DNA from: Actinopolyspora lacussalsi subsp. righensis
GTDB lineage: Bacteria; Actinomycetota; Actinomycetes; Mycobacteriales; Pseudonocardiaceae
Length of the DNA stretch: 64,000 bases
Direction: 5' to 3'
NCBI RefSeq assembly: GCF_900116555.1
Contig: NZ_FPAT01000001.1
Span: 620,001 to 684,000, forward strand
Shown here: positions 46,173 through 54,489 of the stretch, piece after piece
How positions within the stretch are numbered: position 1 is the first letter of the stretch
Layout of the letters: the number at the start of each line of letters is the position of its first letter
Made by a program: the position numbers and the translations under genes
Notes under the pieces: model-generated
The model's database searches: none
Told to the model about the DNA's origin: nothing
Seen by the model: the letters and a program-made list of their open reading frames with translations, nothing else

Positions 46173-46294
46173 GCGGCAACATCGACTCGGTTTCTTCCGA
46201 GCCCCTCATTGCGTTGTGATACTACGATAACCGATCGACACAGCGGCCCGCCAACCACCCCCCTCTTTTGATCCGGAAGTGGTAGAAAGGCCAG

Positions 46295-47656
46295 GTGAGC
46301 GCACATGTTGATCCCGAGAACGACGACCGGTCGAGCACGGATCCGGGACTACGCCGGGCCGAGGACGAGGTCGTCACGCTGGCGAGCGAGCTGATCCGGT
46401 TCGACACCACCAACACCGGTGATCCGGCGACCCTGAACCCGGAACGTCCGGCGGCCGAGTACGTGGCCGAGAAACTCGGCGAGGTCGGATTCGAGACCAC
46501 CTACGTGGAATCCGGGGACACCCCCGGACGTGGCAACGTCATCGCCCGTCTGCCCGGCGCCGACCGACAGCGCGGCGGCCTGCTGGTGCACGGCCACCTG
46601 GACGTGGTCCCCGCCGACCCGACCGAATGGTCGGTGCATCCGTTCTCCGGGGCGGTGCAGGACGACTACCTGTGGGGCCGCGGCGCGGTCGACATGAAGG
46701 ACATGGTCGCCATGACGCTGACCACGGCCCGCCGACTCGGCCGTGACGGCATCACGCCACCACGCGACATCGTGTTCGCCTTCCTCGCCGACGAGGAGGC
46801 CGGCGGCCTGCAGGGCGCGCAGTGGCTGGTGGACCACCGCCCGGAGCTGTTCGAGGGCTGCACAGAGGCGATCAGCGAGGTCGGCGGCTACTCGGTGACC
46901 TTCGGCGACGGCGTCCGGGCCTATCTGATCCAGACGGCGGAGAAGGGAATCCGCTGGCTCAAGCTGCGGGTCCGCGCCCGCGCGGGGCACGGCTCGATGG
47001 TGCACGAGGACAACGCGGTGACCCAGCTCGCCCAGGCCGTCGCGAGACTCGGGCAGCACCGCTTCCCGATCGTGCTCAACGACAGCGTGCGGGAGTTCCT
47101 CGACGGTGTCAGCGAGCTCACCGGCTGGAGCTTCCCCGAGGACGACCTCGACGGCGCCATCGCCAAGCTGGGCAATCTATCCCGCATCATCGGAGCCACC
47201 GTCCGCGACATCGCCAACCCGACGATGCTCAACGCCGGTTACAAGGCCAACGTGATCCCCTCGGTGGCGGAGGCCTCGGTCGACTGCCGCATTCTTCCCG
47301 GTCGCGAGGAGGAGTTCGACCGGGAGCTGGCCGAGGTACTCGGCCCGGACGTCGAACGCGAGTGGGTCGGTCTGCCCCCGGTGGAGACGCGGTTCGAGGG
47401 CAAGATCGTCGAGTCCATGAGCCGCTCCCTGCTCACCGAGGACCCGGCGGCCCGCACCCTGCCGTACATGATGTCGGGCGGCACCGACGCGAAGTCGTTC
47501 AGCAGGCTGGGCATGAACTGCTTCGGCTTCGCCCCGCTGCGCCTGCCCGCGGATCTGGACTTCTCCGCGCTGTTCCACGGGGTGGACGAACGTGTCCCGG
47601 TGGACTCGCTGCGGTTCGGCACCCGGGTACTGGACCACTTCCTGCGCACCTCCTGA
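46295..47656 (+). CDS. M20-family metallopeptidase/deacylase
   Basis: A 453-residue zinc-dependent hydrolase of the M20/M25/M40 family (ArgE/DapE/dipeptidase type). VHGHLDVVPADP and GRGAVDMKDMVA give the first metal ligands and catalytic Asp, AFLADEEAGG the catalytic Glu, and MSGGTDAKSF the late His/Asp region. The Gly-rich RARAGHGSM belongs to the lid domain. GTG 46295 follows a GAAAGG site. It is a single-gene unit with its own terminator and marks the return to core chromosome. The substrate is not predictable. Confidence 0.88.
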   Translation: MSAHVDPENDDRSSTDPGLRRAEDEVVTLASELIRFDTTNTGDPATLNPERPAAEYVAEKLGEVGFETTYVESGDTPGRGNVIARLPGADRQRGGLLVHGHLDVVPADPTEWSVHPFSGAVQDDYLWGRGAVDMKDMVAMTLTTARRLGRDGITPPRDIVFAFLADEEAGGLQGAQWLVDHRPELFEGCTEAISEVGGYSVTFGDGVRAYLIQTAEKGIRWLKLRVRARAGHGSMVHEDNAVTQLAQAVARLGQHRFPIVLNDSVREFLDGVSELTGWSFPEDDLDGAIAKLGNLSRIIGATVRDIANPTMLNAGYKANVIPSVAEASVDCRILPGREEEFDRELAEVLGPDVEREWVGLPPVETRFEGKIVESMSRSLLTEDPAARTLPYMMSGGTDAKSFSRLGMNCFGFAPLRLPADLDFSALFHGVDERVPVDSLRFGTRVLDHFLRTS

Positions 47657-47678
47657 TCCGGACGCATCTCCCGCCACA

Positions 47679-47710
47679 CGGTGACCGGCGCGAAGCGGTG
47701 CCGGTCACCG
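47679..47710 (+). terminator. Terminator after the M20 peptidase
   Basis: A perfect 11-bp inverted repeat, CGGTGACCGGC at 47679-47689 and GCCGGTCACCG at 47700-47710, with a 10-nt loop, 23 bp after the stop codon. Confidence 0.65.
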
Positions 47711-47815
47711 GGAGATCCGCACGGAACGCGCCGACCGTCGCGCGTTCTCGTATGATCGACTTCGGACGACGACGCCGGATCGTTCCGGCAACCAACCACG
47801 TCGGGAGGTGTCACG

Positions 47816-48826
47816 GTGCCAACGAGTACGCGGGACACGCCGGGCCGGCAGCCCCTCACCGACTGGGTCGAGGCCTATCTGGAGCACCTGCAGGCACGGA
47901 AACTGGCCGAGAACTCACTGCGCGCCTACCGGCGCGACCTCGAATCGATCACCGCTGAGCTGGCCGAGACGACGGGAACGGACGGCGAGCGGCTGCCCGT
48001 GGATTCCGTGACGGCCCAAACGCTGCGTTCGGCGTTCGCCCGGCACGCCGCCAGTCGTTCGGCTTCGTCGGTCACCCGCGCGTGGTCGAGCTGGAACGGG
48101 TTCTTCCGGTTCCTGGTCGTGGAGGGCGCGGCCTCGGGGAACCCGATGCCCGTGGTACCCAAGCCGCGGCTGGCAGCGGCCACCCCGAAACCGCTCAACG
48201 GCGAGGAAACCCCGGAGCGGTTGCTGCGGCTGATCGCCCAGGGTGCCCGCAAGGCACGGAACCCCTGGCCGGAGCGGGATCTGGCGATACTGTCCACTCT
48301 GCTGTGCACGGGACTGCGCTCGGCGGAACTGCTGGATCTGACCGTCTCGGCGTTGGCGGGCCGAAGCGGCGAACGTCGGCTGCACGTCCGCGGCAAGGGC
48401 GGTTCCAACCGGTCGATACCGATCGACGAGTCCCTGGAGGGAGTGCTGGAGGACTACCTGGAAAGCCGCAGGCTGCGGTTCGGGCGGCGACTTCCCGGTG
48501 GGGAGCCGTTGTTCGTCAACCATCGGGGTGAGCCGCTGCGGCGCGGCGGGCTGCAGTACCTGGTTCGGCAGTCGCTGCGTGCCGCGGGGGTTTCCGACCG
48601 GGTGCAGCGCGGTGCCATGGTGCACGCGCTGCGTCACACCTTCGCGACCCGGCTCGCCGAGGACGGTGCGAACGCCACCGAGATCGCGAAACTGCTGGGG
48701 CACGCCTCGATCAATTCGAGCCAGGCCTACATAGACGTGACGGCGCGCGAACAGCGGCTGTCCGTGCGAGCGAACCGAACGCACCGGGTGCTGGGCGAAC
48801 TGTCCAGGGGTTCCGAGTCCGAGTGA
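47816..48826 (+). CDS. XerC/XerD-like tyrosine recombinase
   Basis: A 336-residue complete recombinase. The N-terminal SAM-like core-binding domain includes KLAENSLRAYRRDL. The catalytic domain has TGLRSAELLDLTV (Arg), HALRHTFATRLAEDG (His-x-x-Arg) and the Tyr in SSQAYIDVTARE, with LLGHASINS providing the late His. GTG 47816 is preceded by GGAGGTG. The intact open reading frame and core-gene neighbours suggest a chromosomal Xer-type protein rather than the island integrase, although proximity to the island leaves room for doubt. Confidence 0.8.
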   Translation: MPTSTRDTPGRQPLTDWVEAYLEHLQARKLAENSLRAYRRDLESITAELAETTGTDGERLPVDSVTAQTLRSAFARHAASRSASSVTRAWSSWNGFFRFLVVEGAASGNPMPVVPKPRLAAATPKPLNGEETPERLLRLIAQGARKARNPWPERDLAILSTLLCTGLRSAELLDLTVSALAGRSGERRLHVRGKGGSNRSIPIDESLEGVLEDYLESRRLRFGRRLPGGEPLFVNHRGEPLRRGGLQYLVRQSLRAAGVSDRVQRGAMVHALRHTFATRLAEDGANATEIAKLLGHASINSSQAYIDVTAREQRLSVRANRTHRVLGELSRGSESE

Positions 48827-48847
48827 CCGCAGCCCGCGGCGAACGGT

Positions 48848-49510
48848 TCAGCCGCCCCAGCGGGTCGTCTCCCCCACCAGCGCGGAGACGACCCCGTCGG
48901 AGTCGGCGATCACGACGGACTCCCCCAGTACGTCGTGCGGCGCGCGTTCCAGTACCGATCCCCCGAGTTCCGTGACGCGTTCGGCTGCCTCGTCCAGTGC
49001 GCCCACCACGAAGTAGCACAGCCAACCGGTGCTCTCCGCCGCACCGCGCGGACCGCTCCGGGCCGCCACCGCGCGTTCCCCCACCGTGTAACTCGTCCTC
49101 GGCGAGTCCGTCCGCACCGTCCAGATCAACGACTCGCTCCAGAAGCTGTCGGCGGACTCCGCCTGTGCGGTGCGCAGTTCGACCCAGCACGGCTCGCCCT
49201 TGCGGGGCGGTGGCGCCCACGGGCCGTGCTGTGCGCGGCCTCTGACCATGCTCGCGCAGGTGTCCTCCGGGCCCGAGAGATCTCCGTCCGTGGTGGCACC
49301 CGCGAACACGAGTTGCCACTGCGGGGTTCGTCGGGAACGGCTCGTGCGGAGCGTGGCGCACTTGCGCTCACCGACCCAGCACTCGAAGCCTTCCTCGGAT
49401 CGCAACACCGTCCAGTCCAGCAGTTTCCGGTAGAAGCCTGCGGTGGCGGCGGGATCGGCAGTACGCAGCTCGGCGCGGCGCAGGCCGCAAACCGCTGAGT
49501 TTGGGGGCAA
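48848..49510 (-). CDS. VOC/glyoxalase-fold protein, two repeats
   Basis: A 220-residue protein built of two vicinal-oxygen-chelate modules. The first is LRRAELRTADPAATAGFYRKLLDW, the second PCWVELRTAQAESADSFWSES with ADSDGVVSALV at the end. Such proteins are often annotated as hydroxylases or bleomycin-resistance-like. The metal ligands of true glyoxalases are not evident. The frame opens with a TTG at 49510, so the start is uncertain by a few codons. Confidence 0.7.
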   Translation of the reverse strand: MPPNSAVCGLRRAELRTADPAATAGFYRKLLDWTVLRSEEGFECWVGERKCATLRTSRSRRTPQWQLVFAGATTDGDLSGPEDTCASMVRGRAQHGPWAPPPRKGEPCWVELRTAQAESADSFWSESLIWTVRTDSPRTSYTVGERAVAARSGPRGAAESTGWLCYFVVGALDEAAERVTELGGSVLERAPHDVLGESVVIADSDGVVSALVGETTRWGG

Positions 49511-49672
49511 CGTTGTAGCTTCCTAGCCGGTACCGGAGTGACCGTGCTGCGACGATCGCGGTGTCGTCGCGGCGATCACTCGCTTGGGGCAGCGTTCGGC
49601 GTATCATCTTGGCCAACCACGCCGCTGTTGGCAATGCTCCGTTCGGAGCAACGGAGAGGGCCGTTCATCGTG

Positions 49673-50035
49673 CTAGCGGATACGTTCCAAGTCACGCGCG
49701 CTGTCCAGCAGCTGCTGCGCCAGACTTCGTACCTCCGCCTGTTCCGCACCCTCACCCGCCGCCGTGGCGACGTCCTCGGCGGCGCACCGCAGCTGGAACA
49801 GTCTGTCCTGCAGATCGTCGAGTTCCGCCCCGGAAAGCACCACCGCGTCCTCCGGCAGTCCACCGCGCTGTACCGCCGCGCGACGCTCGTAGGCCCGCTG
49901 TCTGCAGGACTGCGCGCAGTACATGCGTGGGCGACCGACACTGCCTGCGCCCGGTATCCGACGACCGCACCACGAACAGTGCCGCGGTGTTCGGGTGCGT
50001 GGTTCGAGCGATTCGATATCGGATGTTGTCTCCAC
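49673..50035 (-). CDS. Small CxxC zinc-finger-like protein of unknown function
   Basis: A 120-residue protein. The N-terminal half has RHCSWCGRRIPGAG and RPRMYCAQSCRQRAYERR: two Cys pairs spaced like a small zinc knuckle, ending in a basic helix. The C-terminal half (DDLQDRLFQLRCAAEDVATAA) is an acidic helix, perhaps a coiled coil. It may bind nucleic acid; I do not recognise a named family. GTG start; faces left and stands alone. Confidence 0.6.
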   Translation of the reverse strand: METTSDIESLEPRTRTPRHCSWCGRRIPGAGSVGRPRMYCAQSCRQRAYERRAAVQRGGLPEDAVVLSGAELDDLQDRLFQLRCAAEDVATAAGEGAEQAEVRSLAQQLLDSARDLERIR

Positions 50036-50179
50036 GGTTGACCACGCTAGTCCGAATCAGGCTCATTTGCGGGTAGGCACGCCGAAAAATCCTTCCGTAC
50101 CGGCCGACGGGGGGACGACACCGACAGTCATCGGGTACCCCTCGCGGACTCGCCGCGGGACTCGTTGCACAGTGGTGCG

Positions 50180-51001
50180 ATGTACGGCTCGTTCCCGGCT
50201 GCCTCCCGGCAGCACCCGTTCCTGAGTCCTGAGCTCCGTCCCCGCGCGTTCGCGCACCGGGGTTGGCACATCGGCGAACTGGCGGGCCTGGAGAACTCGC
50301 TCAGTGCCTTCCGGCGTGCGGTTCGAGAGGGGTTTCACTACCTGGAGACGGACGTGCACGCCACTTCGGACGGTGTCGCGGTGGTGCACCACGACGCCGA
50401 CCTGCGCCGGACCACCGACAGCACCGGTGAGATCCATCGCCGGCGCTGGTCGAGCGTCTCCGAAGCGCGCGTCGGAGGACGTGAACTGGTGTGCTCGTTG
50501 GATCAGTTGCTGGAGGAACTGCCAGGGGCGCTGCTCAACATAGACGTCAAGGCGGACTCGGCGGTGGTGGCGACGCTGCGGACGATCCGGCGGCACAACG
50601 CCTGGCACCGGGTGTGTCTGGCGGGTTTCTCCGACCGGAGGCTGGGGGTGCTGCGGGCACACGGGGACGCCCGCCTGCTCACCTCCATGGGACCGATGGA
50701 GATCGGTGGGCTCTGGTTGGGCTCGCGGGCATCCGCTCTCGCGGGGGCGGTGGGCCGCGCCTCGCTACCCGTCGGAGTCGCGGCCCAGGTGCCGCGCAGG
50801 CATCGTGGGTTGCACGTCGTGGACCGGCGGTTCGTCGAACGAGCACACGCCCGAAGCACCGAGGTGCACGTGTGGACCGTGGACGATCCGGGGGAAATGG
50901 CCGAGCTGCTGGACGTGGGTGTCGACGGGGTGTTGACCGACCGTCCGGATCTGCTGCGGGACGTCCTGCGCGGGCGGGAGCAGTGGCACGCGGCCCGGTA
51001 G
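50180..51001 (+). CDS. Glycerophosphodiester phosphodiesterase
   Basis: A 273-residue GDPD-family enzyme that cleaves glycerophosphodiesters to glycerol-3-phosphate and an alcohol. AFAHRGWHIG holds the first catalytic His. ENSLSAFRRAV and LETDVHATSDGVAVVHHD give the metal-binding Glu/Asp and second His, and LLNIDVKAD a further Glu-equivalent position. The C-terminus VHVWTVDDPGEM...GVDGVLTDRPD is standard. ATG 50180 is preferred; a TTG 15 bp upstream keeps the frame open. No signal peptide, so cytoplasmic. Confidence 0.87.
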   Translation: MYGSFPAASRQHPFLSPELRPRAFAHRGWHIGELAGLENSLSAFRRAVREGFHYLETDVHATSDGVAVVHHDADLRRTTDSTGEIHRRRWSSVSEARVGGRELVCSLDQLLEELPGALLNIDVKADSAVVATLRTIRRHNAWHRVCLAGFSDRRLGVLRAHGDARLLTSMGPMEIGGLWLGSRASALAGAVGRASLPVGVAAQVPRRHRGLHVVDRRFVERAHARSTEVHVWTVDDPGEMAELLDVGVDGVLTDRPDLLRDVLRGREQWHAAR

Positions 51002-51132
51002 CGCATCGTTCTCCGCCGGACGAACCAGGGGGTTCACCACTTCTGAGTGGAACTACGCATTGCCACACCCGGTTCGGACGAGAAAGGTCCTCGAAGTAGT
51101 CGACGCGATGACCGATCTCGAGGACGGAGCGC

Positions 51133-52530
51133 ATGGCCGCCACAGACGCGGAGTTCACGCCGGAAACGGCCCGGCGGCGCGAGCACAGCGGTTGGTGCTG
51201 GTACGACTGGGCCAACTCGGTGTTTCCTACCTCGATCACGACGGTGTTCCTGTCGCTGTACCTGACCACGGTGGCGACCCGGGCAGCGGAGTCCGACACG
51301 GCACGCAACGGCGCGGCGGCCTGCCCGGGAGGTGACGCGCTGCAGCGCTGTGACATCGCCGTGCTGGGTTGGTCGTTCCCGGCCGGTTCGCTGTGGGGTT
51401 ATCTGCTCGCGTTGGCCGCGGTGATTCAGGTGCTGGTCCTGCCGATCGCGGGAGCTGTCGCCGACCGGACCCGCGACAAGCGGAAAATGCTGGGGATCTT
51501 CGCCTTCTGCGGGGCGGGAACCACCGCGTTGCTGGCTTTGGTGGGCGGGCAGAACTGGCTGTTGGGCGCCGTGCTCTTCCTGTTGGCGAACCTGTGTTTC
51601 GGGGCGGCCGTGGTGGTCTACTACTCACTGCTGCCGGAGATCGCGCACGCCGACGAACGCGACGGACTGTCGGCGCGTGGCTGGGCGTTCGGCTACCTGG
51701 GTGGCGGGGTGGCTCTCGCGCTGCACCTGATGCTCTATGTCGGACACGACGCGCTAGGGATCGGTGAGGACACGGCGGTACGGCTGGTATTCGTCTCCGC
51801 CGGGGTGTGGTGGGCCGTGTTCACCGTACTGCCACTGCGGCTACTGCCGGGCAGGCGACCGGGCGCGAGTTCCGAGGGACCGGTGCTGCGTGCCGGTTTC
51901 CGGCAGCTGGGTGCCACGCTGCGGCAGGCACGGCGGCTCCCGTTGACCCTGGCCTTTCTCGGCGCGTACATGGTCTTCACCGACGGCATCAGCACGGTGT
52001 TCAAGGTGTCGGCGCAGTACGGTGAGCTGGAGCTCGGTCTCGACCGACAGGTTCTGATCACGACGATCCTGATCGTGCAGTTCATAGCGTTTCTCGGTGG
52101 GATGCTGCACGGCTGGGTGGCCCGCAGGCTGGGAGCCAAGCGCACGATCATGCTCAGCCTGACGGTTTGGATCGTGGTGCTGTCCGGGGCGTTCTTCACC
52201 CAGCAGGGGGAGCCGTTGCAGTTCTACGGGGTCGCGGCCGGGATCGGCCTGGTGCTCGGCGGAACGAACGCGTTGTCGCGTTCGTTGTTCAGCCAGATGA
52301 TCCCGGCCGGGAAGGAGGCCGAGTACTTCTCGCTGTACCAGATCGGTGAGCGCTCCACTTCGTGGGTGGGACCGCTGCTGTTCGCGGCGGTGGGACAGGC
52401 GACCGGTTCGTTCCGACTGGCGATCCTGTCGTTGCTCGGTTTCTTCGTGCTGGGCCTGCTGTTGGTCTCGATGGTGCCGGTACGCCGAGCGATCCGGCAG
52501 GCGGGCAACCCCGCTCCCAAAGTGCTCTGA
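51133..52530 (+). CDS. MFS transporter, UMF1/Atg22-like
   Basis: A 465-residue membrane protein with about 12 hydrophobic segments. WCWYDWANSVFPTSI at the N-terminus is the UMF1 (Atg22-like) signature, and a short DUF-like loop with a Cys pair (ACPGGDALQRCD) lies between TM1 and TM2. Proteins of this group are thought to export amino acids or small metabolites. It stands alone between the GDPD gene and rbpA. Confidence 0.82.
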   Translation: MAATDAEFTPETARRREHSGWCWYDWANSVFPTSITTVFLSLYLTTVATRAAESDTARNGAAACPGGDALQRCDIAVLGWSFPAGSLWGYLLALAAVIQVLVLPIAGAVADRTRDKRKMLGIFAFCGAGTTALLALVGGQNWLLGAVLFLLANLCFGAAVVVYYSLLPEIAHADERDGLSARGWAFGYLGGGVALALHLMLYVGHDALGIGEDTAVRLVFVSAGVWWAVFTVLPLRLLPGRRPGASSEGPVLRAGFRQLGATLRQARRLPLTLAFLGAYMVFTDGISTVFKVSAQYGELELGLDRQVLITTILIVQFIAFLGGMLHGWVARRLGAKRTIMLSLTVWIVVLSGAFFTQQGEPLQFYGVAAGIGLVLGGTNALSRSLFSQMIPAGKEAEYFSLYQIGERSTSWVGPLLFAAVGQATGSFRLAILSLLGFFVLGLLLVSMVPVRRAIRQAGNPAPKVL

Positions 52531-52571
52531 TCGAAGTTTTCCGGCCGGGTCGACCGGATGCTCGCACGGAG

Positions 52572-52645
52572 GGAACCTCCCGCTGGCTCTCGCGCCGGAC
52601 CTCGCGCCGGGAGACCCGACATCGGGCAACGATGTCGAGTGGCTC
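52572..52645. repeat. Dispersed hairpin repeat, copy A
   Basis: Shares the blocks GGAACCTCCCG, GGCTCTCGC and GGGAGACCCGACATCGGG, in the same order, with the reverse complement of 60938-61032. It contains short inverted repeats and sits 42 bp after the UMF1-type gene, so it may double as its terminator. The remaining part of the 52531-53052 gap shows no gene. Confidence 0.55.
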
Positions 52646-53052
52646 CGACGTGGGTCGACGATCGCCCGGAAAGGTATTCGTACGGGTTCCCGGCACGTCG
52701 CTGCCGGCAACACTGCTCCAAATCGGTGACACTGTCCCCCCGCTCATCCGTGTGTTGGCATATTCCAGTACCTTGCGTCACTATCGGATTGAGGGCAGCA
52801 TTAATTACGAAGAGTAACGATACGCTTGCTCATCAACACGAAAGAGGAAGTGAGATCGGTCGCATTCCGAAACATGTCCGGGTTGGTATTTGGTCCGAGT
52901 GACGGGTGTTCTGGCACTATCACCCGTTCAGACGCACCTGTGGGTTACGAGAGGGAAAACGCGTCACGAACGCCGCAACCGTGCATCTCACGGGTAGTCG
53001 ACCTAGTTGACGAGTGAATGTCGTCACCGACGGCAACCAGGAACCTCATACC

Positions 53053-53080
53053 GGGAACAGACGACGAGGCCCACGTCGTT
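53053..53080 (+). promoter_or_regulatory. SigR-like promoter for rbpA
   Basis: GGGAAC at 53053-53058 and CGTT at 53077-53080, 18 bp apart, fit the Streptomyces SigR (oxidative/thiol stress ECF sigma) pattern GGAAT-N18-GTT. It lies 56 bp before the rbpA start. rbpA is a SigR target in Streptomyces coelicolor (established); control here is inferred. Confidence 0.5.
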
Positions 53081-53135
53081 GCACTCGGTGAGCACAGCCG
53101 CCCGGACCCCGGGCCCCGAAGCGAAAGGAACCGTC

Positions 53136-53492
53136 ATGGCCGACCGCGTTCTGCGTGGCAGCCGGCTCGGAGCGGTGAGCTACGAGACGGATCGTAACCA
53201 CGACCTCGCACCGCGCCGGACGGTGCGCTACGCCTGCTCCAAGGACCACGAGTTCGAGGTGCCCTTCTCCGACGACGCCGAGATCCCGTCGACCTGGGAA
53301 TGTCGCCTGCACGGCACCGAGTCGAAGATCATCGACGGCAGCCAGCCGGAGCAGAAGAAGGCCAAGCCGCCGCGCACCCACTGGGACATGCTGCTGGAGC
53401 GCCGCAGCGTCCCCGAGCTCGAGGAACTGCTCAACGAGCGGCTGGAGGAGTTGCGCGCACGCCGTAACCGGCCCACCGAGAGCACGAACTGA
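53136..53492 (+). CDS. rbpA: RNA polymerase-binding protein RbpA
   Basis: A 118-residue actinobacterial transcription factor that binds RNA polymerase and the principal sigma factor and stabilises the open complex. ATG 53136 follows an AAAGGA site. The order is: N-terminal tail RVLRGSRLGAVSYE, zinc-ribbon-like core RYACSKDHEF...WECRLHG, basic linker EQKKAKPPRTHW, and sigma-interaction helix DMLLERRSVPELEELL. The frame is open 43 codons upstream but only this start gives the conserved N-terminus. Confidence 0.95.
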   Translation: MADRVLRGSRLGAVSYETDRNHDLAPRRTVRYACSKDHEFEVPFSDDAEIPSTWECRLHGTESKIIDGSQPEQKKAKPPRTHWDMLLERRSVPELEELLNERLEELRARRNRPTESTN

Positions 53493-53509
53493 CCGTGCGA
53501 CCGCACACG

Positions 53510-53541
53510 GGCGCCCGTTCCACCGGGTGAACGGGCGCCCG
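53510..53541 (+). terminator. rbpA terminator
   Basis: A perfect 12-bp inverted repeat, GGGCGCCCGTTC at 53510-53521 and GAACGGGCGCCC at 53530-53541, with an 8-nt loop and a following GTTCGGTTT. It can also stop the convergent ppm1 transcript. Confidence 0.8.
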
Positions 53542-53597
53542 TTCGGTTTGGGCCCGGGCTCTCCTCGACAGCCCGAACGTGCCCCCGCACGCCGATG

Positions 53598-54392
53598 TCA
53601 CCGACCGCGTCGCAGCGGTGCCCTCCCGCCGCTCAACCAGGCAAGCAGCCGACGCCCCCTGCGACGCAGTCCCCACTTGGTCACCCGCAGCAGTGCCTCC
53701 CGCACGATCGAGCCGTTCATCTTCGACTCGCCGCTCTCCCGCTCCACGAAGGTGATGGGCACCTCAGCCACGGTGCTGCCCGTCTCCACGACGCGCATCG
53801 CCAGATCCACCTGGAAGCAGTAACCCTGCGAAGCCACGGTGTGCAGCTCCAGCTCGCGCAGCACCTCGCCCCGGTAAACCCGGAAGCCACCGGTGAGATC
53901 GTTGATCGCCACCCCGAGTGCCCACTTGGAGTAGACGTTGCCGCCCCGCGACAACAGGGATCGGTACCAGGGCCAGTTCAGCACGGTCCCACCCGGGACG
54001 TATCGCGACCCCAGCACCATGCCCGCCCGGGGAAGCACTTCGAGCATGGTGGTCAGCTGCTCCGGGGCGTGCGAACCGTCGGCGTCCATCTCCACGATCG
54101 CCTCGTAACCGCGCCGGAGCGCCCAGTCGAAGCCCGCGACGTAAGCGGCACCGAGCCCGGCCTTGGCGGCACGGTGCAGCACGTGGATCCGCTCGTCGAC
54201 CGCGGCGATCTCGTCCGCCAGCGCACCGGTCCCGTCCGGGCTGTTGTCGTCGACGATCAGGACGTGCGTGGTGGGCACGGCCGTGGTCAGCCGCCGCACG
54301 ATGGTTCGCAGATTCTCCCGCTCGTTGAAGGTCGGAATCACCACGAGCACCGAGGACGCGGTGGAGTTCGCCGACTGCCGCGGATTCGTCAT
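53598..54392 (-). CDS. ppm1: Polyprenol monophosphomannose synthase
   Basis: A GT2 glycosyltransferase of 264 residues that moves mannose from GDP-Man to polyprenyl phosphate for lipoglycan and glycoprotein mannosylation. VVIPTFNERENL, LIVDDNSPDGTG and IVEMDADGSH are the donor-site motifs, and VPITFVERESGESKMN lies near the C-terminus. ATG 54392 (MTNPRQS) is chosen over an upstream GTG. There is no membrane domain. lnt lies directly upstream in the same direction. Confidence 0.92.
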   Translation of the reverse strand: MTNPRQSANSTASSVLVVIPTFNERENLRTIVRRLTTAVPTTHVLIVDDNSPDGTGALADEIAAVDERIHVLHRAAKAGLGAAYVAGFDWALRRGYEAIVEMDADGSHAPEQLTTMLEVLPRAGMVLGSRYVPGGTVLNWPWYRSLLSRGGNVYSKWALGVAINDLTGGFRVYRGEVLRELELHTVASQGYCFQVDLAMRVVETGSTVAEVPITFVERESGESKMNGSIVREALLRVTKWGLRRRGRRLLAWLSGGRAPLRRGR

Positions 54393-54489
54393 CGCTTTCC
54401 CCTCGCACACTCACCGCCGTCGACATCCGGCCGGCCGGCGGCACGTCCTCCGGCCGAAGCGATCGAACGGCCCGCAACGGTAGGTCGTA

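Noticed and set aside
47816-48826. Xer-like recombinase as the island integrase
   Set aside because: It is intact, lies among core genes on the other side of tRNA-Leu, and a separate broken integrase sits at the attachment side.
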